This document shows, piece after piece, positions 1 through 7,253 of a DNA stretch of 64,000 nt. Positions within the stretch are counted from its first letter, which is position 1; the number at the start of each line of letters is the position of its first letter. Under the pieces are notes generated by a model that worked only from the letters and a program-made list of their open reading frames with translations, was not told the origin of the DNA and searched no databases. The DNA lies in assembly GCA_965215995.1 (NCBI GenBank), contig OZ244128.1:4774001-4838000 (forward strand). The letters run 5' to 3'. The stretch is from SZUA-309 sp965215995 (lineage in GTDB: Bacteria > Pseudomonadota > Gammaproteobacteria > Pseudomonadales > Azotimanducaceae). The position numbers and the translations under genes are program-made.

Positions 1-2
1 CC

Positions 3-440
3 GGGGGAGCGAGCAGTGTGATCAACAACGACATGAGCAAGCCGTCCCTCGAGTGGGGGCGAAAGAACCACGCGCTCAACGGTCATGATCCCCGGCAGGT
101 GAGCATGTTGCCCCACAACATCTTCAAGAGCTGGTGGAAGATCCGGGAATACGGTCCTTACGACATCATCATCATCGACCCGCCGACTAACCAGCGAGGC
201 AGCTTCAACGCGGAAAAGCAGTACGGTCAGGTGCTGAAGCGATTGCCGGAGTTTGCCGCAAGCGGGGCCACCATCATCGCATGTCTGAACTCGCCGTTTC
301 TGAATACCGACTTTCTGCCGGGTCAGATGGCCCGTTGGTGCCCGACGGCGAGCCTGGTCGAAACCATGCCGGCCTCAGAGGACTTTCCGGAACGCTATCC
401 CGATCGGGGCTTGAAAATCTACCGGTTCGTATGTTCATAG
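3..440 (+). CDS. Class I SAM-dependent methyltransferase, C-terminal part (RlmI/RlmK type)
   Basis: The reading frame is open from the first bases of the window, so this is the 3' end of a longer gene. The GTG at position 18 is probably internal. The visible part resembles the C-terminal half of the Rossmann domain of RlmI-like rRNA cytosine-C5 or YcbY/RlmK-like guanine methyltransferases: an N-D motif near the start (VINNDMS), followed by WGRKNHALNG and then IIDPPTNQRGSF, the D-P-P loop that lines the substrate pocket. In this family the protein methylates 23S rRNA using S-adenosylmethionine. The PUA domain and the glycine-rich SAM loop would lie upstream, outside the window. The family is fairly clear; the exact target base cannot be assigned. 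Confidence 0.7.
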   Translation, partial: GGASSVINNDMSKPSLEWGRKNHALNGHDPRQVSMLPHNIFKSWWKIREYGPYDIIIIDPPTNQRGSFNAEKQYGQVLKRLPEFAASGATIIACLNSPFLNTDFLPGQMARWCPTASLVETMPASEDFPERYPDRGLKIYRFVCS

Positions 441-496
441 CACGCCGCAGGCGCTGTAGGCACACTGCAGATGCTTCGTAAACGCGACGCCAACGC

Positions 497-946
497 TCAA
501 ACCGGCTGACTTTCCATGCGGCCCATCAGGGCGATCATGGCGCGACGCAGCTCCATGGACGAGCGGTCCTTCAAGGCGGTCTTGATCTGGTAGACGTGGG
601 TCGCATGCTCGAGCCGGACCAGATCGGGCAGGTTGGCATCTTCGTGTCGGGTAACGGACTCGGCGGGTGATGAGAGCAGGGTGAAGGTGCGGCCGGTGAG
701 CACGGCCTGATCGATGGCCTCGTTGCCTATGGTGTCTGCGAAGCGCAGGTAGCCTTCTTCACCGAGCCAGAGCAGTGTGCCGAAGCAGGCCTGATAGCGC
801 TCGCTGTGCAGACCGAACTCATCCGGCTCCTCAGCCTGATAGATGTCATCCACGAAGATCGCGTGACGGCGCGGAAACACGCCATACAACGCCGTCAGCG
901 TTTTCGCCGCATCCTTGAAGAAGTCGTCTATGTTGATGTCCGACAT
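497..946 (-). CDS. Conserved hypothetical protein, 149 aa
   Basis: An acidic, soluble 149-residue protein that I cannot assign to a named family. It has no signal peptide and no hydrophobic segment. It begins with an acidic helix (DINIDDFFKDAAK) and contains a central stretch around residues 50-75 (ERYQACFGTLLWLGEEGYLR) that looks like a helix followed by a winged strand-turn. The C-terminal third is helical and basic-acidic. It starts 25 bp downstream of the alaA stop on the same strand, so the two are probably co-transcribed. Codon use matches its neighbours, which supports real coding. The function is unknown. Confidence 0.7.
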   Translation of the reverse strand: MSDINIDDFFKDAAKTLTALYGVFPRRHAIFVDDIYQAEEPDEFGLHSERYQACFGTLLWLGEEGYLRFADTIGNEAIDQAVLTGRTFTLLSSPAESVTRHEDANLPDLVRLEHATHVYQIKTALKDRSSMELRRAMIALMGRMESQPV

Positions 947-971
947 CAGGCGAACCGGAGCTGGATAGGTA

Positions 972-2270
972 CTACTGGGCGTAGCTGCTTAGGAAATGTT
1001 CGATGCGATCCAGGGACTCCCTCAGGTCTTCCAGACGAGGCAGGAAGACCAGCCGGAAATGATCGGGCGTTGGCCAGTTGAAGCCGGTTCCCTGGACGAT
1101 CAGCACCTTTTCCTGACGCAGCAGATCCAATGCAAACTGCTCATCGCTGCGAATGTTGAATCGGTCCATGTCGAGCTTCGGAAACAGGTACAGCGCACCG
1201 GCCGGCTTCACGCAGGAAACCCCTTCCATCGCGTTCAGCCGCTGCCAGGCGTAGTCCCGTTGCTCACGCAGGCGGCCGCCAGGCTGCAGGTACTCGACGA
1301 TGCTCTGGTAACCGCCCAGAGCGGTCTGAATCGCATGCTGGGTGGGCACGTTCGGACACAGGCGCATGGACGCGAGGATCTCGAGTCCCTCCACGTAATC
1401 CCGTGCCCGGTGCTTGGCCCCGCTCACCACCATCCAACCGGTGCGGAAACCGGCCACGCGGTAGGTTTTCGATAGGCCGTTCAGGGTCAGGATCAGCAGA
1501 TCGTCAGCAAGGGAGCCGACCGGTACGTGCTCGGCGCCCTCGTAGAGGATTTTGTCGTAGATCTCGTCGGCGAAGACCACCAGGTCGTTCTCCCGGGCGA
1601 CCTCGAGCATGTCTTCGAGCACCTGCTTCGGATACACGGCACCGGTGGGGTTGTTCGGGTTGATGATCACCATCGCCCGGGTGCGCGGAGATACCTTTGC
1701 CCGCAGATCATCCAGGTCCGGTGCCCAGTCGGCACTCTCATCACAGCGGTAGTGAACTGCTCGGCCACCGCACAGATAGGCGGCCGCGGTCCAGAGGGGG
1801 TAGTCCGGGGCCGGGATGAGCACCTCATCGCCGTCTTCGAGCAAGCCCTGCATGCCCATTACCACCAGCTCTGAAACGCCGTTGCCGATGTAGATGTCCT
1901 CGATCTCCACGTCGGCAATCCGGATCTGCTGACAGTACTGCATGATCGCCTTACGGGCGCTGTACAGGCCCTTGGATTCACAGTAACCCTGGGCGCTTGG
2001 CAGGTTGTGAATCACATCGACGAGGATTTCCTCGGGTGCCTCGAATCCCCAGGGAGCGGGATTTCCGATGTTGAGCTTGAAGACGCGGTGGCCTTCCTCT
2101 TCCAGGCGATGAGCTTCTGCGAGTACGGGCCCGCGGATGTCGTAGCAGACGTCATCCAGCTTGCTCGACTTTCTGATCTGACCCGGCATCCCTGACGCTG
2201 CCGACGCCGCAGCATCGGCGATGGTGCCGTGCAGGTGGGTAACGGTGGTGTCGGTGCTCTTGGTTTCCAT
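972..2270 (-). CDS. alaA: Glutamate-pyruvate aminotransferase AlaA
   Basis: A fold-type I PLP aminotransferase that converts pyruvate and glutamate into alanine and 2-oxoglutarate in the cytosol. The body is nearly collinear with E. coli AlaA: KSSKLDDVCYDIRGPVL at the start, the NIGNPAPWGF substrate loop, NPNNPTGAVY with the cofactor-binding Asn, FADEIYDKI with the Asp that pairs the pyridine nitrogen, and NGLSKTYRVAGFRTGW with the Schiff-base Lys. The C terminus carries GFNWPTPDHFRLV. The ATG at 2270 gives 433 residues. The ATG at 2189 gives 405, exactly the E. coli length, but has no better ribosome site, and the 27 extra codons have normal coding bias, so the start is uncertain. It diverges from msrB across about 180 bp. 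Confidence 0.93.
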   Translation of the reverse strand: METKSTDTTVTHLHGTIADAAASAASGMPGQIRKSSKLDDVCYDIRGPVLAEAHRLEEEGHRVFKLNIGNPAPWGFEAPEEILVDVIHNLPSAQGYCESKGLYSARKAIMQYCQQIRIADVEIEDIYIGNGVSELVVMGMQGLLEDGDEVLIPAPDYPLWTAAAYLCGGRAVHYRCDESADWAPDLDDLRAKVSPRTRAMVIINPNNPTGAVYPKQVLEDMLEVARENDLVVFADEIYDKILYEGAEHVPVGSLADDLLILTLNGLSKTYRVAGFRTGWMVVSGAKHRARDYVEGLEILASMRLCPNVPTQHAIQTALGGYQSIVEYLQPGGRLREQRDYAWQRLNAMEGVSCVKPAGALYLFPKLDMDRFNIRSDEQFALDLLRQEKVLIVQGTGFNWPTPDHFRLVFLPRLEDLRESLDRIEHFLSSYAQ

Positions 2271-2450
2271 TGCTCTCGCGCTCGTACTAGTATTTTCGAT
2301 TTCGCCCGGTGGCCGGACATTCTCGACGAATGGCGGTCCTGACGAGCGGGCGAGCATCTTAGCAGCACCCGCTTCTGCCGTAACCCGACGCTAAGGGGTT
2401 TCCGGCGAGCGAATACTGTAACTAAATTGACCGAAAACGTGAGACTGCCA

Positions 2451-2861
2451 ATGGCTAAAGTGACCAAAACCGACGATGAATGGCGCCAGGAGATGACGCC
2501 CGAGGAGTACGCCATCATGCGCGAGGCGGCTACCGAGAGGGCCTTCACCGGCGAGTACTGGGATACGAAAACGCCGGGAACCTATCGCTGCAGAGGTTGC
2601 GGGGCGGAGCTCTTCGACTCCGAAACGAAATACGACTCCGGGTCCGGATGGCCGAGCTTTTACGCGCCGGTCGAGGAAGGGGCGGTCGCCACCCAGCTGG
2701 ACAACAGCATGATGATGGAGCGAGTGGAAGTGCTTTGCGCGACCTGCGAGGCGCACCTCGGGCACGTTTTTCCAGATGGCCCCCAGCCCACGGGCCTGCG
2801 TTTCTGCATGAATTCCGCGTCTCTGAAGCTCGAGGAGCGGGATCAGGACAGCGAGGCCTGA
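2451..2861 (+). CDS. msrB: Peptide-methionine (R)-S-oxide reductase MsrB
   Basis: Reduces methionine-R-sulfoxide in proteins, using thioredoxin. The 136-residue protein has the full SelR fold: zinc-binding pairs Cys47/Cys50 (CRGC) and Cys96/Cys99 (CATC), the SGSGWPSF substrate strand, HLGHVFPDGP, and the catalytic Cys119 in RFCMNSASL. I chose the ATG at 2451 rather than the in-frame TTG at 2427 because the protein then begins like other MsrB proteins (MAKVTKTDDEW). It has no signal peptide, so it is a cytosolic form. The next gene starts one base after the stop, which implies co-transcription with the acyl-CoA ligase. Confidence 0.95.
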   Translation: MAKVTKTDDEWRQEMTPEEYAIMREAATERAFTGEYWDTKTPGTYRCRGCGAELFDSETKYDSGSGWPSFYAPVEEGAVATQLDNSMMMERVEVLCATCEAHLGHVFPDGPQPTGLRFCMNSASLKLEERDQDSEA

Positions 2862-2862
2862 C

Positions 2863-4389
2863 ATGCATCCAGGAATCGTTGCCGAGAAGACGCCCGACAA
2901 GATCGCCTACACCATGGCCGAGAGCGGCGAGCACGTCACCTTTGGCGAGCTCGAGGCTGCGGCCAATCAAGCCGCTCATCTATTCCGTTCGCTGGGGCTC
3001 GAGCGAGGCGATCACATCGCCATCCTGCTCGAGAATCACAAGCGCTTCTTCCAGATCTGCTGGGCGGCGCAGCGGGCGGGGCTTTACTACACGGCCATCA
3101 GCTGGCGGCTGCAGCAGGAGGAGGTGGAGTACATCGTCGACAACTGCGAGGCGAAGGTGTTCATAACCTCCTATGAGCGGAAAGCGGTAGTTGAGCCTCT
3201 GGCTAACAAGACCCCAAACGTTACCTCGCGTTTCATGCTCGACGGTACGATCGACGGGTTTGAATCATGGGAGGAAGCGACCGGTAACATGCCTGTCACG
3301 CCGATTGCAGATCAGTCGGAAGGACAGTCCATGCTCTATTCGTCCGGCACCACTGGCTACCCGAAGGGAGTGAAGAAACCGCTCCCGGAAGGCGACTATG
3401 GCGAAGGTGAAGCCATCAACCTCATGCAGGCGCTCTACGGCGCCGATGAGAACTCCATCTATCTCTCCCCAGCGCCGCTCTATCATGCAGCACCCCTTGG
3501 CTTCACCATGGGACTGCTTCGCTTTGGCGTGCGCGTGATCGTCATGGAGCACTTCGATGCAGAACGTGCGCTGGAGTACATCCAGGCCTATCAGGTGACC
3601 CATAGCCAATGGGTGCCCACCATGTTCGTACGGATGCTGAAGCTCCCGGATGAGGTTCGCCTTGCGTACGACGTTTCCTCGCTCCGCTGCGCCATTCACG
3701 CGGCCGCGCCCTGTCCGATTCCGGTCAAGGAGCAGATGATCGAGTGGTGGGGCCCGGTGATCTATGAGTACTACGCGGGTACGGAAGCCAACGGCTTCGT
3801 TCAGCTGAACTCCGAGGAATGGCTCGAGCACAAGGGTTCGGTGGGCCGGCCGCTGAACTGTGAGATCCATATCTGCGACGACGAAGGCGAGGAAGTTCCC
3901 ATCGGCGAGTCCGGCACCATTTTCATGGCCGGTGGTGGCGAGTTCGAGTACCACAAGGACGACGAGAAAACGGCCGGTTCCAGGCATCCGAAGGGTTGGT
4001 CGACGCTGGGAGATGTGGGCTATCTCGATGAGGAAGGTTACCTCTATCTGACCGACCGTAAGCACTTCATGATCATATCCGGCGGCGTGAACATCTACCC
4101 GCAGGAAGCGGAGAACGTGCTCATTACTCACGACAAAGTGATGGACGTGGCGGTCTTCGGTGTGCCGAACGAGGAGTTCGGTGAAGAGGTCAAGGCCGTC
4201 GTGCAACCGAAGGACATGGCCGATGCAACGCCGGAGCTAGCGATCGAGCTGATGGACTACTGCCGCTCGAAGCTCTCACATGTGAAGTGCCCACGCTCGG
4301 TGGACTTCCGAGAAGAGCTGCCGCGCCATCCGACCGGAAAACTGTATAAGCGATTGCTCAAAGACGAATACTGGCAACAGAAAGCCTGA
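2863..4389 (+). CDS. AMP-dependent acyl-CoA synthetase/ligase
   Basis: A 508-residue member of the adenylate-forming ANL superfamily. It would activate a carboxylic acid with ATP and load it onto CoA. Visible motifs are the phosphate loop YSSGTTGYPKGVKK (about residues 158-171), the A5 motif YYAGTEANGF near 302, the hinge and A7/A8 region (TLGDVGYLDEEGYLYLTDR, then GGVNIYPQE) near 382-415, and the A10 catalytic Lys in HPTGKLYKR near the C terminus. The length fits medium- or long-chain and aryl-CoA ligases rather than acetyl-CoA synthetase. The substrate cannot be read from sequence. It is tightly coupled to msrB, a pairing that does not by itself explain the substrate. Confidence 0.88.
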   Translation: MHPGIVAEKTPDKIAYTMAESGEHVTFGELEAAANQAAHLFRSLGLERGDHIAILLENHKRFFQICWAAQRAGLYYTAISWRLQQEEVEYIVDNCEAKVFITSYERKAVVEPLANKTPNVTSRFMLDGTIDGFESWEEATGNMPVTPIADQSEGQSMLYSSGTTGYPKGVKKPLPEGDYGEGEAINLMQALYGADENSIYLSPAPLYHAAPLGFTMGLLRFGVRVIVMEHFDAERALEYIQAYQVTHSQWVPTMFVRMLKLPDEVRLAYDVSSLRCAIHAAAPCPIPVKEQMIEWWGPVIYEYYAGTEANGFVQLNSEEWLEHKGSVGRPLNCEIHICDDEGEEVPIGESGTIFMAGGGEFEYHKDDEKTAGSRHPKGWSTLGDVGYLDEEGYLYLTDRKHFMIISGGVNIYPQEAENVLITHDKVMDVAVFGVPNEEFGEEVKAVVQPKDMADATPELAIELMDYCRSKLSHVKCPRSVDFREELPRHPTGKLYKRLLKDEYWQQKA

Positions 4390-4455
4390 GCCTCTGCCAG
4401 GCTGAAGAGGTTTGGGGATAAGCAGCCTCGTTTTGCCGGCAGGGCCTGCTGCCGC

Positions 4456-5367
4456 CTACTGATTGCTGAGCAGGTTGGCCGGCGCGTACTGATCCGTGAG
4501 CACCCGGGCTGTCTCATCCCAGTCCGCCTCGGTGCTGAATCCCGGGAGAAAGTCGTTTATCCGGACACCATAGGGTGCGAGCCTGGGCCCCAGACGCCGG
4601 CCCACGGCTGCCAGGGTCTCCCGATCCGGCAGCTCGCCGGTGTTGGCCAGGATGACCCGATTTGCCGAAATTCGTGAGCGGATGTTGTAGAAGGTGCCGA
4701 ACACCTCCTGATAGGTGGTCGACTCATGGTCATACAGCCGGCTGATGGCGAAGGTGTTGGCTGCCACCGCGCCGCCTTCGCTCAGCAGTCCGCGGGTCTC
4801 CTCCAGATATTCCTTGGTCATCAGGTGTTCTGGTATGTAGTCGCCGTTGAAGGCATCCAGCATGATCAGGTCGTAGGTCTCGCCAGCCGCCAGCGCCCGC
4901 TTGGTGAACACCCGGGCATCTTTGAGAATGACCGTCATGTTCTCCTTTTCTTTGAAGCCGAAGTAGGTCTCGGCCACGGTCTTCACGGCCGGGTCGATCT
5001 CTACCGAGTCGATCTGCGCCTCTGGATAGAGCTCATTCAAGGCCACGGGCAGGGTACCGCCGCCAAGGCCCACGATCAGGATTCGCTCCGGCTCCGGCAC
5101 CATGAGCAGGCTCATCATCATCATCTTCGCGTAAGGGAAGACCATCTTTTTCGGCGCTTTCCGATCCAGGCAGGTCTGGTTGCGTTGATCTGTGCGGACG
5201 GAGAACTGCAGGCAGATGAGGCTGCCGCGCTGATCGACCAGGATGGTGCTGTACAGCGACCGTTCCCGATGGATGATCCGCGCATCCGCGACCTGGCTGA
5301 GAGGCAGCAGCAGGGTGGTAATCAGCAACGCGTGGAGCAGGCGGATCAATGAGTTCGAGTCGGGCAT
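4456..5367 (-). CDS. Spermidine synthase-like methyltransferase-fold protein with signal peptide
   Basis: A Rossmann-fold protein of the spermidine synthase family, about 303 residues. Starting at ATG 5367 it has a clear N-terminal hydrophobic signal (LLHALLITTLLLPL, then a small-residue VADA site). The synthase domain shows ILIVGLGGGTLPVAL (nucleotide loop), a DSVEIDPAV acidic end of strand 2, and LIMLDAFNGDYIPEHL, where the family has its catalytic Asp. Export would be odd for polyamine synthesis with cytosolic decarboxy-SAM, so the true substrate is doubtful. An upstream ATG at 5394 adds nine residues but lies five bases from the inserted repeat element. Its probable partner is the membrane protein at 5515-6138. 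Confidence 0.75.
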   Translation of the reverse strand: MPDSNSLIRLLHALLITTLLLPLSQVADARIIHRERSLYSTILVDQRGSLICLQFSVRTDQRNQTCLDRKAPKKMVFPYAKMMMMSLLMVPEPERILIVGLGGGTLPVALNELYPEAQIDSVEIDPAVKTVAETYFGFKEKENMTVILKDARVFTKRALAAGETYDLIMLDAFNGDYIPEHLMTKEYLEETRGLLSEGGAVAANTFAISRLYDHESTTYQEVFGTFYNIRSRISANRVILANTGELPDRETLAAVGRRLGPRLAPYGVRINDFLPGFSTEADWDETARVLTDQYAPANLLSNQ

Positions 5368-5398
5368 TCGGTTAGGACTTCGTTGACCGGGCATGTCG

Positions 5399-5518
5399 CT
5401 AGGGCCTGTTCACACTAACTATGGAGTCGCGTTGCTACGCGTTGCACGCTCACTCCGCCTTGATTCGGGAAAAAATGGCATCCTGCGCGATTCCATAGTT
5501 AGTGTGAACAGGCCCTAG
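5399..5518. mobile_element. MITE-like element, short copy (about 120 bp)
   Basis: Perfect 27-bp inverted repeats at 5399-5425 and 5492-5518, starting CTAGGGCCTGTTCACACTAA and ending in its reverse complement, enclose about 66 bp. There is no coding capacity. Both ends show CTAG, which fits either a TA duplication (IS630/Tc1-mariner habit) or a YTAR duplication (IS5 habit). In reverse orientation this copy matches both ends of the longer copy at 11604-11873 and lacks that copy's central part. It sits exactly between the two spermidine-synthase-like genes. The parent transposase is not in the window. Confidence 0.85.
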
Positions 5519-6138
5519 TTGGACGGCTGGGCCGCGGTTTCGTTCCGGTTGCCTGCCAGGTTCCCGATGGTAATCGCGATCACAGCCATGGCGAGCAGTG
5601 CCAGTGCCAGCATGGTGAGGATGGTGTTCATCTCCCACCAGAGCACGAAGTAAAAAGAGGTCGCTAAAGTGCCGAGCGCGCTGCCCATTGTGGAGACAAA
5701 GTAGAGGCGACCGGCGACCTGTCCGGACTCATGAGTGGAGGCCACCAACAGACGCACCGAGTACGGCGAAATCATGCCCATGATCACTGTGGGCAGAATG
5801 AACAACAGGCTGGCGGCCAGCAAGGATCCGTAGCGCGGGTCCTCGATTCGCTCGAAGATAAAGACCATGGCCGGTTCGGCCGAGTAGACGAGCGGGTAGA
5901 GCAGTACGGCGGCAACCGCGAAGATGATGCCGAACCGGGTGAGCGAGGGACGATGCAGGGAAAGCTTGCCACCGAACAAGTAACCGAGGGCCAGGGAGAG
6001 CATGAACACGGTAATGATGCTGCCCCAGACGTAGATGCTGGAACCGAAGTAAGGTGCAAGCACCCGTCCGCCGAGCAGTTCCAGTGACATGATGACGAAA
6101 CCGCCGGTGAAGGCGAGAGCATAGATTACTGCGGCCAT
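5515..6138 (-). CDS. Polytopic membrane protein, partner of spermidine synthase-like protein
   Basis: A 207-residue hydrophobic protein with about six transmembrane helices (roughly residues 5-25, 35-57, 67-85, 103-120, 140-165 and 168-190). It resembles the membrane half of the fused MFS/spermidine synthase-like family: SLELLGGRVLAPYFGSS near the N terminus and a G-R-L-Y-F-V-S-T-M-G-S motif near residue 145 are typical. Here the membrane and synthase halves are separate genes. The last codons run into the inserted element, whose terminal TAG serves as the stop, so the original C terminus may have been different. Transport or channelling of the partner's substrate is only an inference. Confidence 0.72.
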   Translation of the reverse strand: MAAVIYALAFTGGFVIMSLELLGGRVLAPYFGSSIYVWGSIITVFMLSLALGYLFGGKLSLHRPSLTRFGIIFAVAAVLLYPLVYSAEPAMVFIFERIEDPRYGSLLAASLLFILPTVIMGMISPYSVRLLVASTHESGQVAGRLYFVSTMGSALGTLATSFYFVLWWEMNTILTMLALALLAMAVIAITIGNLAGNRNETAAQPSN

Positions 6139-6347
6139 AAGCTGTTTATATTCAAATAGTTATGTAGTATATATGAGGGCGTTTCTCGGAAAGCTTCTCT
6201 GCCGCTTCCCAAGCGAGACTGACCTTTGGCCGCGATCTGCGGCGGTGAGTGTACAGACCGGAATATCGTATTAACAAGATGGTCGTTGAGGTCATAAGGT
6301 GCATCCAGTCTAATGGCGCCCGATTCCGGTACCACGCTGAGTGAGTT
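6139..6347. promoter_or_regulatory. Divergent intergenic region upstream of cysD
   Basis: These 209 bp separate the membrane protein (minus strand) from cysD (plus strand). The first 40 bp (around 6145-6178) are markedly AT-rich against the local background and contain overlapping TATA-like hexamers, so they probably hold promoters. CysD operons are commonly activated by the LysR-type regulator CysB, which binds AT-rich sites, but I cannot define a CysB site here. No ORF with coding character was seen. Confidence 0.35.
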
Positions 6348-7253
6348 GTGACCCGCCACCTGACACACCTTCAACGGCTCGAGGCCGAGAGTATTCACAT
6401 CATGCGCGAGGTGATGGCCGAGGCTGAAAATCCGGTCATGCTTTACTCCATCGGCAAGGATTCTTCAGTGATGCTGCATCTGGCCCTGAAGGCCTTCCAT
6501 CCTTCCAGACCGCCCTTTCCACTTCTGCACGTGGACACCACCTGGAAGTTCCGGGAGATGGTGGAGTTCAGAGATCGACGCGCGGCGGAGCTGGGTATCG
6601 ATCTGATCGTGCACATCAATCAGGACGGGGTCGCGGAAGGGGTGGGACCGTTCACCCACGGCTCCTCGGTGCACACGGACATCATGAAGACCCAGGCGCT
6701 GAAGCAGGCCCTGGAAAAGTATGGATTCGATGCCGCTTTTGGTGGCGCAAGACGCGACGAGGAGAAATCGCGCGCCAAGGAGCGGGTGTTTTCATTTCGC
6801 AGTGCGCAACATCGCTGGGACCCGAAGAATCAGCGTCCGGAGCTCTGGCAGCTGTACAACGGCCGGGTGCGGAAGGGAGAGTCCATTCGTGTTTTCCCGC
6901 TTTCGAACTGGACGGAGCTGGACATCTGGCAGTACATCCATCAGGAGGACATTCCCATCGTACCCCTCTACTACGCCAAGAAACGTCCGGTGGTCGAGCG
7001 TGATGGCATGCTGATCATGGTGGATGACGAGCGGATTCCGCTGGCAGAAGGGGAGGAGCCGGAAGAACGGCTGGTCCGGTTCAGAACGCTGGGTTGCTAC
7101 CCTCTTACCGGTGCCATCGAGTCCAGTGCCGATAGCCTGACTGCCATCATCGAAGAGATGCTCGTGGCCCGAACGTCAGAGCGGCAAGGCAGGGCGATCG
7201 ATCATGATGAGTCGGCTTCCATGGAGAAGAAGAAGCAGGAAGGGTACTTCTGA
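6348..7253 (+). CDS. cysD: Sulfate adenylyltransferase subunit 2, CysD
   Basis: The catalytic ATP pyrophosphatase subunit of ATP sulfurylase, which makes adenosine 5'-phosphosulfate from ATP and sulfate. The 301-residue protein has the PP-loop near residue 35 (YSIGKDSSVML), the LHVDTTWKFREM segment, GGARRDEEKSRAKER, and the C-terminal LGCYPLTGAIES typical of the family. The start is GTG at 6348; it gives the usual MTRHLTHLQRLEAESI N terminus. Its stop overlaps the cysNC start by one base (TGATG), so the two subunits are translationally coupled. Confidence 0.96.
   Translation: MTRHLTHLQRLEAESIHIMREVMAEAENPVMLYSIGKDSSVMLHLALKAFHPSRPPFPLLHVDTTWKFREMVEFRDRRAAELGIDLIVHINQDGVAEGVGPFTHGSSVHTDIMKTQALKQALEKYGFDAAFGGARRDEEKSRAKERVFSFRSAQHRWDPKNQRPELWQLYNGRVRKGESIRVFPLSNWTELDIWQYIHQEDIPIVPLYYAKKRPVVERDGMLIMVDDERIPLAEGEEPEERLVRFRTLGCYPLTGAIESSADSLTAIIEEMLVARTSERQGRAIDHDESASMEKKKQEGYF

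Noticed and set aside
4456..6138. A single fused MFS/spermidine synthase gene split by the MITE
   Set aside because: The synthase half has its own signal peptide and start, which fits a stand-alone exported protein, so disruption of one original gene is not required.
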